Below, piece by piece: positions 7,383 through 14,935 of a stretch of DNA of 64,000 nucleotides. Position 1 is the stretch's first letter, and each line of letters opens with the position of its first letter. The stretch comes from Pokkaliibacter sp. MBI-7 (GTDB lineage Bacteria; Pseudomonadota; Gammaproteobacteria; Pseudomonadales; Balneatricaceae): the NCBI RefSeq assembly GCF_029846635.1, contig NZ_JARVTG010000003.1, forward strand, positions 43,691-107,690, read 5' to 3'. Under the pieces are notes generated by a model. The model did no database searches, was not told the origin of the DNA, and was given only the letters and a program-made list of their open reading frames with translations. Both the position numbers and the translations under genes were made by a program.

Positions 7383-8330
7383 ATGACCCCATCCGAAAAA
7401 GTGACGGCGACAGCCCAGTCGGCGAGTACCCGTGAGTTCATCTCCCTCTTCAACCAGACTGCTCGCTACCATCACCGCTATAAGGTCTTTGCGGACTTTG
7501 TCACCGTGGCAGGTATCGCACTACACAATGCCGCTGCCTTTGATCAGGAACTGGAGCAGCAATACCTCGACATCGTAAAGCAGTATGAGAAAGACGATGT
7601 GATGCGCTTCACCCAACTGTTCGCTGTACTCACCATGGAACTGGAGAGCCATCCCCGTGACGTGCTGGGAGAGCTTTATATGAGCCTGGACATCTCATCA
7701 GGTCACCTGGGGCAGTTTTTCACCCCGTTTTCGATATCGAGAATGATGGCCAGACTCCAGCTAGGTAATAACGATCCCTATGCCGAGAATCCGCATGGAT
7801 TTGTCTCTGTCAGCGATCCCGCCTGCGGTGCCGGAGGTATGATCATTGCCTTTGCAGAAGCACTTCAGGAGCGTGGACATTCACCCCAGCAACAGATGTG
7901 GGCACAGTGCATCGACATTGACCCGATTGCTGCATGGATGTGCTACATCCAGCTGACCCTCCTGCATATTCCAGCAGAGGTTATCATCGGCAACACGTTG
8001 TCGATGGCATTCAGTCGGCGCATGTACACCCTCGCCCACTACCTCGGCGATTGGAGCGCCAAACTACGGCGTAGAACTCAGGCAGAAGCCATGCGAAAAC
8101 TGCTACAGCCTGGGACAGATCTGGATCAGAAAGTGGGTCACATCATCACTGAACCAGCCACATCGCCAGCCTCGTCAGTCGGTGAGGTCAATGCAGCCGA
8201 TGAGGTCAGCACGGAAACGGAAGCAGTACGCTATACAGACCGTATCGCACCACTGACCCAGCTTTCTCTGATTGAAAGTCCACGGGCAACCTATACCGTC
8301 ACTACCAAGCCAACACCTGTCGCAGCATAA
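7383..8330 (+). CDS. N-6 DNA methylase-like protein without an NPPY motif
   Basis: 315 residues starting at ATG 7383. It has the HsdM-like lead-in (LGELYMSLDISSGHLGQFFTP), AdoMet motif I (DPACGAGGM) and an acidic motif II region (CIDIDPIAAWMC), but after GNTL, where NPPF/Y should follow, the sequence reads SMAFSRRMYTLAHYLG. The catalytic target-base motif is therefore missing. Proteins of this form are frequent on conjugative elements. It may bind AdoMet or DNA in a regulatory or anti-restriction role; active methylation is doubtful. The tail after residue ~250 is low in conservation. Confidence 0.8.
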   Translation: MTPSEKVTATAQSASTREFISLFNQTARYHHRYKVFADFVTVAGIALHNAAAFDQELEQQYLDIVKQYEKDDVMRFTQLFAVLTMELESHPRDVLGELYMSLDISSGHLGQFFTPFSISRMMARLQLGNNDPYAENPHGFVSVSDPACGAGGMIIAFAEALQERGHSPQQQMWAQCIDIDPIAAWMCYIQLTLLHIPAEVIIGNTLSMAFSRRMYTLAHYLGDWSAKLRRRTQAEAMRKLLQPGTDLDQKVGHIITEPATSPASSVGEVNAADEVSTETEAVRYTDRIAPLTQLSLIESPRATYTVTTKPTPVAA

Positions 8331-8342
8331 GGACATGCACTC

Positions 8343-8678
8343 ATGAACACGGACGCAGAGAACTCGCTGAGCCAATTGATTGAGCAACTGGCTACCCAGG
8401 CAGTACAGAACATGGGAGACATCTTCTATGACCCTCATCCTGCCTACGGCGAAGGCACGGATCCAGCGGGCACTGCAAAGGCATCTATCCTGGATGCATT
8501 GCAGAAACTAGCCACTCATCTCAACCCGGATAAACCCGGTTGGGTCGTGGTTCGCTTCTCTCCCGATGAGATCCAGGGAGTAGATGCAGATCGTCTGCAG
8601 CAACGGCTAGTCGCCGATGGCTACGAGCACATACAGGATCTGCAACACGTGTGGAGCACGGATACACTGACAGACTAA
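8343..8678 (+). CDS. Hypothetical protein, 111 residues
   Basis: Starts 12 bases after the methylase-like gene, so probably co-transcribed. Acidic, helical, with no recognised domain (LIEQLATQAVQNMGDIF; KPGWVVVRFSPDEIQG). Followed by a strong hairpin. Function unknown. Confidence 0.65.
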   Translation: MNTDAENSLSQLIEQLATQAVQNMGDIFYDPHPAYGEGTDPAGTAKASILDALQKLATHLNPDKPGWVVVRFSPDEIQGVDADRLQQRLVADGYEHIQDLQHVWSTDTLTD

Positions 8679-8710
8679 ACCAACCTGCCCGTTTAACTTC
8701 ACCCTAATGC

Positions 8711-8735
8711 AGTAAGGCCCCAGTGGGGCCTTACT
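8711..8735. terminator. Perfect 11-bp hairpin, terminator-like
   Basis: AGTAAGGCCCC - AGT - GGGGCCTTACT is a perfect dyad between convergent genes (plus-strand 111-residue gene and minus-strand 8764-9171). There is no long T run, so termination efficiency is uncertain, but the position between converging transcripts fits. Confidence 0.6.
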
Positions 8736-8763
8736 CATCTAAGACAAACACAAACCAGCAGAA

Positions 8764-9171
8764 TCAGTCAAAGGAGCACGGTAACTGACAGGACTTCTCA
8801 GAAATCACCTTACCTTCCTGATCAATCTGGATATGGGTACGGAAAGCAGTGCCTGGAGGGTAGTAGCGTTGGCCCATCCATCCTTCCCAATGCTCTGGAG
8901 GCAGTGGGGACATTAATATCTGCAGACCAATCTGATTGTCCGTACCGTCTGCAGGATAGATACGTGTCGTTCGTGTTTCACCGGGCTCAATATCAGTAAG
9001 AGCACTCTTATCCTTGCCAGAGGTGATAGATACAGTACGTATTGGAGTAGCCCCAACAGGGGCTAAAAATTCAATTTCCACATAACTAACAGAGCTGTCT
9101 GGTCCAAAGAAAAACCACAGAGATGCAACAGCTACTAATGCACCCACTAAAACACCTTTCATTGGATGCAA
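8764..9171 (-). CDS. Membrane-anchored protein, putative immunity partner of the toxin-44 gene
   Basis: 135 residues with an N-terminal hydrophobic segment (GVLVGALVAVASLWFFFG) then a beta-rich, probably periplasmic domain ending in two cysteines (SCQLPC). It starts 4 bases after the stop of the toxin-44 gene in the same orientation. Toxin followed by a small membrane-attached partner is the usual toxin-immunity order, so an inhibitor role is inferred; no family was recognised. Confidence 0.6.
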   Translation of the reverse strand: MHPMKGVLVGALVAVASLWFFFGPDSSVSYVEIEFLAPVGATPIRTVSITSGKDKSALTDIEPGETRTTRIYPADGTDNQIGLQILMSPLPPEHWEGWMGQRYYPPGTAFRTHIQIDQEGKVISEKSCQLPCSFD

Positions 9172-9175
9172 GTCC

Positions 9176-9883
9176 TTATGGCTTAGGTGGATAAAACAGG
9201 ATATTGCTTTTTAATATGCTATCAACCAACGCCTTGGCACTTGGGCCTACCGGATATTTTGCATAGAGGTCTATTCCTAACTGCACACTTTTTCGATCAT
9301 TTACCCCGTCAAAATCACGTAAGCGACCAGTGGGAATCCCCTCCCTGGCTGGCCATTTGAGATTGAACAGTGTACTGCCTATCTGTTCAAGACCAGCCCC
9401 ATCTGACAACTGCGAATTGGTAAAGCCGGACGCGGCACCGATAAAGCCATAGTGAATGTTGGACCAGATGTCGTAGAAGTAACGCCGATCCTTCCACGCA
9501 TGATACTGCTGCTCTTGCGGATCACGCGGATGAAAGCACCGACTAATCACCGGCTTATGATCCCAGCTGCTGTCCTGCGCCACCTTCATGGTCCAGATCA
9601 TCATGGCCGCCTCCCGGGCCGTCAGCCCTTTGGCCTTGTCTTTGCCCCAATCCAGCAACTCGCCCAGGCCCCACGACTTCAGCTCGCGCGCATGATTTAG
9701 AAAGTAGTCAGCGGAATGATTCAGGTGCTTCATCGCCCGCACATCACGAGAACGCAGGTTAGTGCTGATCTCTCTGGCCATGTATTCGGCGATGGGGGTG
9801 AGTTCGTCAAGGTAGGGCTGACCGGCGGGATTGCTGGTCACTGCTGAGCCTGTGGGTGTAGGACAAACGCTGGGATTGCTCAT
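9176..9883 (-). CDS. Polymorphic toxin type 44 domain protein
   Basis: 235 residues from the ATG at 9883, preceded by AAGGAACG; a further upstream in-frame start has no ribosome site. The region YFYDIWSNIHYGFIGAASGF and following SDGAGLEQ match the bacterial toxin 44 (Ntox44) fold, found at the C-termini of polymorphic toxins and also as stand-alone proteins in mobile elements. The conserved D..S..H..G pattern is intact. No signal peptide or long delivery domain is seen. It is followed by a candidate immunity gene. Biochemical activity is not established here. Confidence 0.78.
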   Translation of the reverse strand: MSNPSVCPTPTGSAVTSNPAGQPYLDELTPIAEYMAREISTNLRSRDVRAMKHLNHSADYFLNHARELKSWGLGELLDWGKDKAKGLTAREAAMMIWTMKVAQDSSWDHKPVISRCFHPRDPQEQQYHAWKDRRYFYDIWSNIHYGFIGAASGFTNSQLSDGAGLEQIGSTLFNLKWPAREGIPTGRLRDFDGVNDRKSVQLGIDLYAKYPVGPSAKALVDSILKSNILFYPPKP

Positions 9884-10050
9884 AGCACGTTCCTTGTTGA
9901 GGTGAAGCGGTACCAGCATTCCTCACCAGTACCTGAAAGCGCAAAATCCTACCACGGACAACAGGCTACGCCACCTGCCCTATCAGCCAGTCTCTGCTGT
10001 GCCCAAACCCAGCCAGCTTGACCCATCACCACGATAGAATCATTCCAGTC

Positions 10051-10081
10051 AGCAAGGCTCCAGAAGGGCCTTGCTCTTTTT
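10051..10081 (+). terminator. Intrinsic terminator on the plus strand
   Basis: AGCAAGGC/GCCTTGCT stem followed by CTTTTT. It faces the plus strand although both flanking genes are on the minus strand, so it may be a relic of the plus-strand backbone operon interrupted by the minus-strand cargo. Confidence 0.65.
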
Positions 10082-10154
10082 GGCTAACACCACTACCGCA
10101 TACATTTCATCGTAAGGCAGTATAAAAGATGATGTGATGTACATTGATCTAAAC

Positions 10155-12242
10155 TTATGCCCCTAGGACTTGTCTAAAATCATCAACATCTACTTTGACA
10201 ACGCTGAAACTACTAGCAACGCTACTGTCAAGATTTATCAACACATCACAAATTACCGCGAATAGACCACACTTGTCTGCACACTCCTCAATTTTAGACT
10301 TCGTTAGATAACTAGATGAGGAGTGTGCCCCCACATTTGAAAGTCTTACAGCATTCTTGAAATCTGCTAGAATCAAAAGATTATTCATGGTACTGAAGCT
10401 AATACCTGTAGCGTCAGCAATTGTTTTCACAAGGGGCTGATTTTTCTTAAGTAAAATCAGAATATGGAAAACATCCATCAACAACGAACTATTACCAAAC
10501 TCCTTTTTAGCTTCTTTATCTGAGGTGCCAAAAGCAATCTTAGCGAACCATTGCTTTTTTGATTTTAATAACTTATTAGCAGAGCATTCAAAAATAGTCC
10601 TAATAGAACACGCAACCAGTGGTAAATAATCACCTCGACTCCTTGTCAAATAGGCTTTATCAATCGCATATATTAAATTAGAGACAACGCCTTCCTTAAT
10701 CTTATACTCGGAATTAGATTCTATTGTAAATATAGACTTATTTTTTGGTTCACCTGCAACATTTGAATTTTTTCTTTCAAACCTCAAAACAACTTCAGAC
10801 AACACCAGATCTGTATGTTCATCTCTATATCTGAAAGAGACTACTTTTTCACATACGTCCTCAATAGATGGCAAAATTCTATTATTCACTAATGTGCTAT
10901 CTACAGTAATCTCCACATTGTCTTTCCCAACCTCCTCTCCACGACTATTTCTTACTTGATAAATATAATCCTCCAAATCAATTTGTTCAGAAGGAATGAA
11001 ATAAGATGAAGGCAACTGCCGATTAATAAGTATAGCTGCGGCCTTTATTTTATTCTCTTCAGCTTCTGGAACTTCGATTGCTTTACCAGTTGGGAGCTGG
11101 CCTCCATGTTTACTTTTAAGTTCTCTTTTTAACTCAGAGCCTTTAGTCTGGATTTCCTCATTCAGTGTTCTTAAATCTTTAACTATTTTTTTCGTCAGTG
11201 TATTTTCAACAAAATTAGTCCTGTCCGAATTAAACTCCAGCTCATTACTCTGACTTGTCAGATTAATCCTACCAATCATCTGAGGCAAGGCCAATGTAGA
11301 CTTGGACTTTCTAAGAAGTTCTGGGTCAAAGATAATGTTGTTATTGAATAAGTTTCTATTTATATAAACCAATGGATAGAGAGCACTATCATGAATTCTT
11401 CTATTTAATGGTGATACTTGCTTTGAGTTCCTTCCACTTTCAAAATGGAAAATAACCAGCTCTATATTTATTGCATAATCGGTTCTAATTTCAGACTCTA
11501 GAAGTCCTGGATAAGATCTCAACAATTCCTTGTTATGATAGAATAATATTTCATTTTCTTCAGAGTCGTACTTAACATAAAACAGTTGATCCTCCTCGCT
11601 CTCTTTTAAATATGACACTAGCCTTCCAGTTGAATATTTATTTTTTTGATTTTCAATATCAACTTTAATCTCAAATGATTCATCCTGGATAGTAGCAACC
11701 AGTTTTTCGATCATCCTGTCATCTTTTAAATCTTCTAATAACTCTTCAATTATTCTATCACTCGAGTGAATTATTATTTCTGTTCCTTTTCTCTCACAAG
11801 AGTCAGTTATCACACTAATTTTTGTATCGCTTAAGTCCTCTTTATCTACTAAGGTAGACTTTTTTAATGAGAACCTACTACGAATATTATTTTTACAGGT
11901 AACCCATTCAACTCTATCTCCAAATTTAAATGCAGCTAAAAATCCCAGACCTTTAGACCCTTGGGTAACTCTTTCTATCCCATCTTGGCTAATCAAAGAA
12001 CCATAAATCTTCGAACTTCTAGATATATGAAATAATTTTGCAATATCATCCTCCCCCATCCCATTCCCATGATCAGAAACAATTACAGTCTGCCTTAATG
12101 GATCAATTTTTATTGTGACATCCGGAGAGAAAGAGTCATAAGCATTTTTAATTAGTTCATTAAGCGCAAACAGCGTGGAAGGAATTTTCTGTGAGAGCTC
12201 CTCGATAATTTTCCCCCCAAATTTTAAATATACCTCTGACAT
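10155..12242 (-). CDS. GHKL ATPase with HEPN-like C-terminal segment
   Basis: 695 residues. The N-terminus is a Hsp90/MutL/MORC-type GHKL ATPase: N box ELIKNAYDS (~29-36), G1 DHGNGMG (57-63), G2 GSKGLGFLA (95-103). A transducer-like region and a lysine/glutamate-rich middle follow. The last ~130 residues are helical and contain RLSNVGAH (~633-640), an R-x6-H arrangement like HEPN/DUF4145 domains. The gene is AT-rich compared with the backbone, a sign of transfer. It lies 63 bases downstream of a DNA methyltransferase gene in one operon. GHKL ATPases linked to methyltransferases are known from restriction-type conflict systems, so a defence role is inferred. Confidence 0.8.
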   Translation of the reverse strand: MSEVYLKFGGKIIEELSQKIPSTLFALNELIKNAYDSFSPDVTIKIDPLRQTVIVSDHGNGMGEDDIAKLFHISRSSKIYGSLISQDGIERVTQGSKGLGFLAAFKFGDRVEWVTCKNNIRSRFSLKKSTLVDKEDLSDTKISVITDSCERKGTEIIIHSSDRIIEELLEDLKDDRMIEKLVATIQDESFEIKVDIENQKNKYSTGRLVSYLKESEEDQLFYVKYDSEENEILFYHNKELLRSYPGLLESEIRTDYAINIELVIFHFESGRNSKQVSPLNRRIHDSALYPLVYINRNLFNNNIIFDPELLRKSKSTLALPQMIGRINLTSQSNELEFNSDRTNFVENTLTKKIVKDLRTLNEEIQTKGSELKRELKSKHGGQLPTGKAIEVPEAEENKIKAAAILINRQLPSSYFIPSEQIDLEDYIYQVRNSRGEEVGKDNVEITVDSTLVNNRILPSIEDVCEKVVSFRYRDEHTDLVLSEVVLRFERKNSNVAGEPKNKSIFTIESNSEYKIKEGVVSNLIYAIDKAYLTRSRGDYLPLVACSIRTIFECSANKLLKSKKQWFAKIAFGTSDKEAKKEFGNSSLLMDVFHILILLKKNQPLVKTIADATGISFSTMNNLLILADFKNAVRLSNVGAHSSSSYLTKSKIEECADKCGLFAVICDVLINLDSSVASSFSVVKVDVDDFRQVLGA

Positions 12243-12305
12243 ACCCCATCCCTTTTATATAAGAATCAAAATATAGATTTAAAAAACATTGAGAGTGTAC
12301 AAGGA

Positions 12306-13634
12306 CTATCTTTTTGTCATTATCAAGACCTTTTCCTCATTCATAGTCTGAGAGCTACTATTTCTACTTGCCATCCGTTTAAAGGGAATAGTTCTATCAA
12401 TTTCCGTTATAAAGCTGCACCGCCTATTTTCCAGCAACTCTCTCAAAATTTCATTTAGCGGTATTTTATTACCAGATATATGTCGATTACCTAAGGTCCA
12501 GACAAGGAATCCTCCTGACTTCATTCTTAAAAGAATATTATCTAGGGAATCATCTAAATCTCTAATAAATGATGATAAACGTCCAACACCGCTACTATTA
12601 CTCTTCAGTAGAATATCCATGCTGGATGAAAAGTTCTTTGATAATCCTCGAAGCCGATCAATATTTAACAACGCACCTCTCTTTGAGCCTCCAAGGCTAG
12701 CCGCATCTATTGATGATGAATTTAAAAGGAGGTTATCTGGCACACTATTTCGCAAGTCCTTTGTATCAATCCACATTAATGGAAGATATGAAAACTGCCC
12801 GTATGGAACTGTAGTCTGGTTATCGCCATATGGAGGAGATGTTATTAGCAGGTCATGTCTTTCATAATCGTGCTTATTAGGCTTCTTACGAATATCAGAT
12901 ATTTGCAAGTCTACTGTGTTAGTTATGCGGGAACGAGGAAGAAGACCCCTTGTTTTCAATAACTCTCTTTGTTCTTTTTTCAAATTGAAATTTGATTCAA
13001 TCTTTCTTATAAACACATCACGACAACAGTTTGTATCATTTAAATAACCAGGTGGTTTTATATGAAGCTTATAAGTTGAGGTTCTTGAATTACAACTATC
13101 TCTGACCGTGTCACTGAAAGCTACCCAAAAGAACCTCCTAGCCCACTTACTAGGCTCAGCAGTTATTGCTCTTCTGATCTTGCTTAACTCAATTTTTACT
13201 CTAGGGGTAAACCATTTATCAATTTTTGGAAAATCAACCTCAACAGCCTCTGACTTATCTAAAATCAACCGGCGGTTTAATAAATTTATTTTTTCCTCAA
13301 GTGAAGATAGATAGAAGGAATCTGATTTAGTTTCGCAGGCTAATATTGCCAAAGGATTAATATCTACACCCTGAAAATCAAGACCTCTAATAATTGACTC
13401 TCCCATTGTAGTCCCAGAGCCTACGAATGGATCAAATACAGAGTTAATACCCTCTCGAACGCTCAGAAACAAATCAATTAGTTCCCCTTGCATTTCAGGA
13501 ACCATCATTGCTGGATACTTTATGAAACCATGGCAATGGGTCCTCTTTGACCTACCAGAGAATGACCAATACTCTTTGTCTACATCATATAGAGAGTGAA
13601 TCTTTTTTATAATCTTCTCATCTACCGACAACAT
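12306..13634 (-). CDS. DNA methyltransferase (SPPY type) paired with the GHKL ATPase
   Basis: 442 residues. HGFIKYPAMMVPEM (~35-48) precedes AdoMet motif I DPFVGSGTT (68-76) and GVDINP (motif II); the catalytic motif TSPPYGDN comes ~190 residues later (265-272). SPPY suggests an N4-cytosine (or N6-adenine) enzyme. The DPFVGSGTT form is typical of beta-class enzymes, in which it normally follows the PPY motif, so the order is permuted here. First gene of the two-gene AT-rich operon. No restriction endonuclease is recognisable nearby; the partner ATPase may supply the effector. Confidence 0.88.
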   Translation of the reverse strand: MLSVDEKIIKKIHSLYDVDKEYWSFSGRSKRTHCHGFIKYPAMMVPEMQGELIDLFLSVREGINSVFDPFVGSGTTMGESIIRGLDFQGVDINPLAILACETKSDSFYLSSLEEKINLLNRRLILDKSEAVEVDFPKIDKWFTPRVKIELSKIRRAITAEPSKWARRFFWVAFSDTVRDSCNSRTSTYKLHIKPPGYLNDTNCCRDVFIRKIESNFNLKKEQRELLKTRGLLPRSRITNTVDLQISDIRKKPNKHDYERHDLLITSPPYGDNQTTVPYGQFSYLPLMWIDTKDLRNSVPDNLLLNSSSIDAASLGGSKRGALLNIDRLRGLSKNFSSSMDILLKSNSSGVGRLSSFIRDLDDSLDNILLRMKSGGFLVWTLGNRHISGNKIPLNEILRELLENRRCSFITEIDRTIPFKRMASRNSSSQTMNEEKVLIMTKR

Positions 13635-14035
13635 CTAACCTTCCCTACATCAACCTAAACCGCTCTGTCAATGTTATCAGTTGCTCTGCAAGTCTACCAG
13701 GATAAGTAGCCCATCTAGGGCTCACTGCGTGGCGGAAGGGCAAGAAGAGCCCATTCTGTGCTTAGGTCAGCTTTCCTAGAAAATGCAGCTCTACAATTGG
13801 GCATGTTTGCCGTTAAAGGTATGAAGCGTCACAACTTTTAACTCGAAAAATCAAACCTATAGCGCTACAGTGATCTCCTCCTGGCCTACTCTAATAACGC
13901 CGGTTTCGCATCCTATTATTAATCTGCGCTATGCAACTAATATTCACGAGAAAGGCCGCATTAGGTACTCCTCAATCTTCAGCACAAAAGCTCTGTATTG
14001 GAGTGTGGCTTGGCCGCTGACACCTTGCAACATGT
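13635..14035. other. Gene-free spacer, promoter region of the minus-strand pair
   Basis: About 400 bases between the methyltransferase start and the stop of the HEPN gene. I see no convincing gene. It should hold the promoter of the methyltransferase-GHKL operon and the end of the HEPN transcript. Composition changes here from AT-rich back towards the backbone, which may mark a cargo boundary. Confidence 0.5.
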
Positions 14036-14599
14036 TCAAAGTACCCCATTCCTTCCCATGAGCACTTGTTCCAGACAGGAGTCAGTCGTTTCAACCAGCA
14101 TTTTCACAAACCGAATAGCCCTCTCCAGATCCTCACGTCGTACCAGGTGGGCAGCTGTTGCCCCTGGAACATTTACTTTGGAACGATGTACAGCTTGCCC
14201 TCGTTTATTGATCCAGTTGTCCAATGCTTTTCTGTTGGTAGCCGCATCGGCATTCAGACCAACCCAACTGTCGGTGACATCAACCCCCAGATAGTCCACA
14301 AACAGTTGCCTCGTCTTGCTTGCATCCGGGTTGTGAAAACGTTTCAGCTCTCCCTCAAGCCTCTTCCGAATAAACTCGCCACAATGGCTACCAGCAATCA
14401 GCCGTAGCTGAGAATTGATCGCCTCACCAATGCGGTCCTCGACATAGGTTTCCCACGCCGTCAACGCCATCACCAACCCTGCCCGTTTTAGCACTTCGGC
14501 ATTGGCCGGGGGCGGGTTGCTATTCAACGCATCAAAATGTTCCAACAACTCCTCAGCGTCGCGTATCGAATACCGAAAGGCCTCTTTTGCATTAGACAT
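14036..14599 (-). CDS. HEPN-domain protein (RiboL-PSP type)
   Basis: 187 residues. Helical protein with ALTAWETYVEDRI and the HEPN catalytic-type motif RGQAVH (R-x4-H, near residue 133-138). The pattern matches the RiboL-PSP/MAE_28990 group of HEPN proteins, many of which are ribonucleases in toxin-antitoxin or defence settings. GTG and two ATG codons stand in a row; the second ATG has the best distance to AGGA. No partner gene adjoins it directly, so whether it is a lone effector is unknown. Confidence 0.8.
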   Translation of the reverse strand: MSNAKEAFRYSIRDAEELLEHFDALNSNPPPANAEVLKRAGLVMALTAWETYVEDRIGEAINSQLRLIAGSHCGEFIRKRLEGELKRFHNPDASKTRQLFVDYLGVDVTDSWVGLNADAATNRKALDNWINKRGQAVHRSKVNVPGATAAHLVRREDLERAIRFVKMLVETTDSCLEQVLMGRNGVL

Positions 14600-14751
14600 C
14601 ATCACGTCCTATGAGTAAGTGGGCGCAGATCCAGCAACCTGCTTTACGAATAACGTCATAAGATAGCAATGCCATCCCAGACATTCACTGCGCTATATCA
14701 GCCAGCTTCATCACTCTGGCCACCTCTGAGGTTTAACTCTTGTTCCCAAAC

Positions 14752-14921
14752 GGAAAAATGGCGAAAAAGGACTGGAAGGGAAAACAAGGGAATGGATTGA
14801 CGGGAATGGCCGGAAGGGAATGGCATCAAGGGAAGGGGGTCAAAGGTAACGGGCTTACCCGGAAAAGGCCCTTTTCAACTGGATGGAAAAGGCCAAACGG
14901 CCAAACGGCCAAAAGGCGCAA
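14752..14921. repeat. Purine-rich repeats and inverted repeat before traI (oriT candidate)
   Basis: Short AAGGGAA/GGGAATGG units recur over ~100 bases, followed by an inverted repeat GAAAAGG-C-CCTTTTC (14872-14886) and tandem GGCCAAAC units. Such strand-asymmetric repeats directly upstream of a relaxase gene are compatible with an oriT or a relaxosome binding region. No nick site can be named. Confidence 0.4.
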
Positions 14922-14935
14922 GAGGTGCACGTCTG

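Noticed and set aside
13870..14294. Short plus-strand frames opposite the HEPN gene
   Set aside because: They overlap a well-supported minus-strand HEPN gene and lack ribosome sites.
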